Source: Plumapathes pennacea
Lineage: Eukaryota; Cnidaria; Anthozoa; Antipatharia; Myriopathidae
Reading direction: 5' to 3'
Assembly: GCA_964036295.1 (NCBI GenBank)
Contig: OZ038466.1
Coordinates: forward strand, 14,232,001-14,296,000
DNA length: 64,000 nt
Shown here: positions 63,225-64,000 of the stretch, piece after piece
Position numbering within the stretch: the first letter of the stretch is position 1
Layout of the letters: every line of letters begins with the position of its first letter
Made by a program: the position numbers and the translations under genes
Notes under the pieces: generated by a model
What the model was told of the DNA's origin: nothing
What the model saw: the letters and a program-made list of their open reading frames with translations, nothing else
The model's database searches: none

Positions 63225-63616
63225 TAGAACATAGTGTAAAACCCCGATCAAACGGTGATAATATTCGATGATAGTTCGTGCCCCGTTGTAACACGAACTA
63301 CCTATCATAGACTATCATCAACTAGCAAATAGCTTCACGTACGCTTTGCGGACCTATGTTTGTATTTGCACCGTAATGTGGTGTTTTGTTTTATTTTATT
63401 CTATGTGAGTTTTTGTATTTTGTTTTGTTTTATTTTATTTTATTTCTAATCTGCAGTCTACAGTCTGCAATCTGCAGTCTGCATTTGTCCGACACCGTCG
63501 GGGTGTCTATAAAACGAAGACCCCCCTTTTTTTCTGTTGTATCATCATGAAAAGTCACGAAATGTCGTAAAACACAACTTATACAACGAAAGGACCATTC
63601 AACGTTGAAATAACCA
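63225..63616. other. Simple repeats and palindrome
   Basis: It holds a GATGATAGTTCGTG..CACGAACTACCTATCAT palindrome (63258-63310), TTTTATTTTG repeats (63385-63440) and CAGTCTGCA units (63450-63482). GTGTCTATAAAACGAAGAC at 63506 is the same motif as at 62375 and the array that follows. Confidence 0.5.
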
Positions 63617-64000
63617 GGGTCTTCGTTTTATAGTTTACCCCCACCAAAACTACAAAACGAAGACCCCCTTCAAATCGGCTCAAAATTTCGTAAACAACCT
63701 CAAATGCGCTCGAAAGCTACATTTCAGCAACCAAAAACACTAGAAACATGCAAATCCTAGAAATTGATCAGGGTCTTCGTTTTATAGTTTACCCCCACCA
63801 AAACTATAAAACAAAGACCCCCTTCAATTCGGCTCAAAGTTTCGTAAACAACCTTAAATGCGCTCGAAAACTACATTTGAGCAACCAAAAACACTAGAAA
63901 CGCACATAGCTTAGAAATTGATCAGGGTCTTCGTTTTATAGTTTACCCCCACCAAAACTATAAAACGAAGACCCCCTCCAATTTTGCCGTGCAGGTACTC
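63617..64000 (+). repeat. 154-bp tandem repeat array
   Basis: Units begin GGGTCTTCGTTTTATAGTTT at 63617, 63771 and 63925, exactly 154 bp apart. Each unit has an inverse (AAACTATAAAACGAAGACCC) 40 bp on, so each can fold. The array reaches the window edge. Confidence 0.85.

Overview
The window looks like animal nuclear DNA, most likely from a cnidarian (stony coral or sea anemone; the taxon is inferred). It has split genes with GT..AG introns, an A+T-rich background and a very dense, nested load of transposons. There are no bacterial-style operons.

Two host genes can be supported, both on the + strand. The first fills about 1.3-30.5 kb. It is the 3' part of a Ste20-type kinase of the GCK-III group (STK24/25/26, also called MST3, YSK1 and MST4). 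Seven exons from mid-kinase domain (HRDIK, DFG, APE) to the C-terminal dimerisation tail are seen, and a short terminal exon is inferred. The N-terminal third lies upstream of base 1. The terminal exon, 3' UTR and poly(A) signal are present twice in tandem, about 408 bp apart. The second gene starts at 57598. Its first two exons (57598-57761 and 61044-61112) encode a Ser/Glu-rich N-terminus that I do not recognise, and it continues past the window.

Nearly everything else is mobile DNA. The kinase introns hold tandem repeats and non-autonomous elements. One intron holds a three-level stack: a Helitron-like element (19987-29230) is split by a TAA-flanked palindromic MITE, and an 8.2-kb MULE (20136-28359) sits in that MITE. 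The MULE carries decayed Ulp1-like protease, zinc-finger and transposase genes. The region between the genes (31-57.6 kb) holds two decayed LINEs, a Tc1-like relic, three copies (with the one at base 1) of an Arg-rich-ORF Helitron-like family, a foldback element with a 10-bp target duplication, a 1.14-kb TIR element, two solo LTRs, and a broken Rep-like gene joining an HUH nuclease to an SF3 helicase. The right end has a pogo-like element carrying a broken captured-looking ORF, then a 154-bp tandem repeat that runs towards the window edge.

All calls come from reading the sequence. No database search was run. Repeat-family names rest on terminal motifs and target-site duplications seen here.
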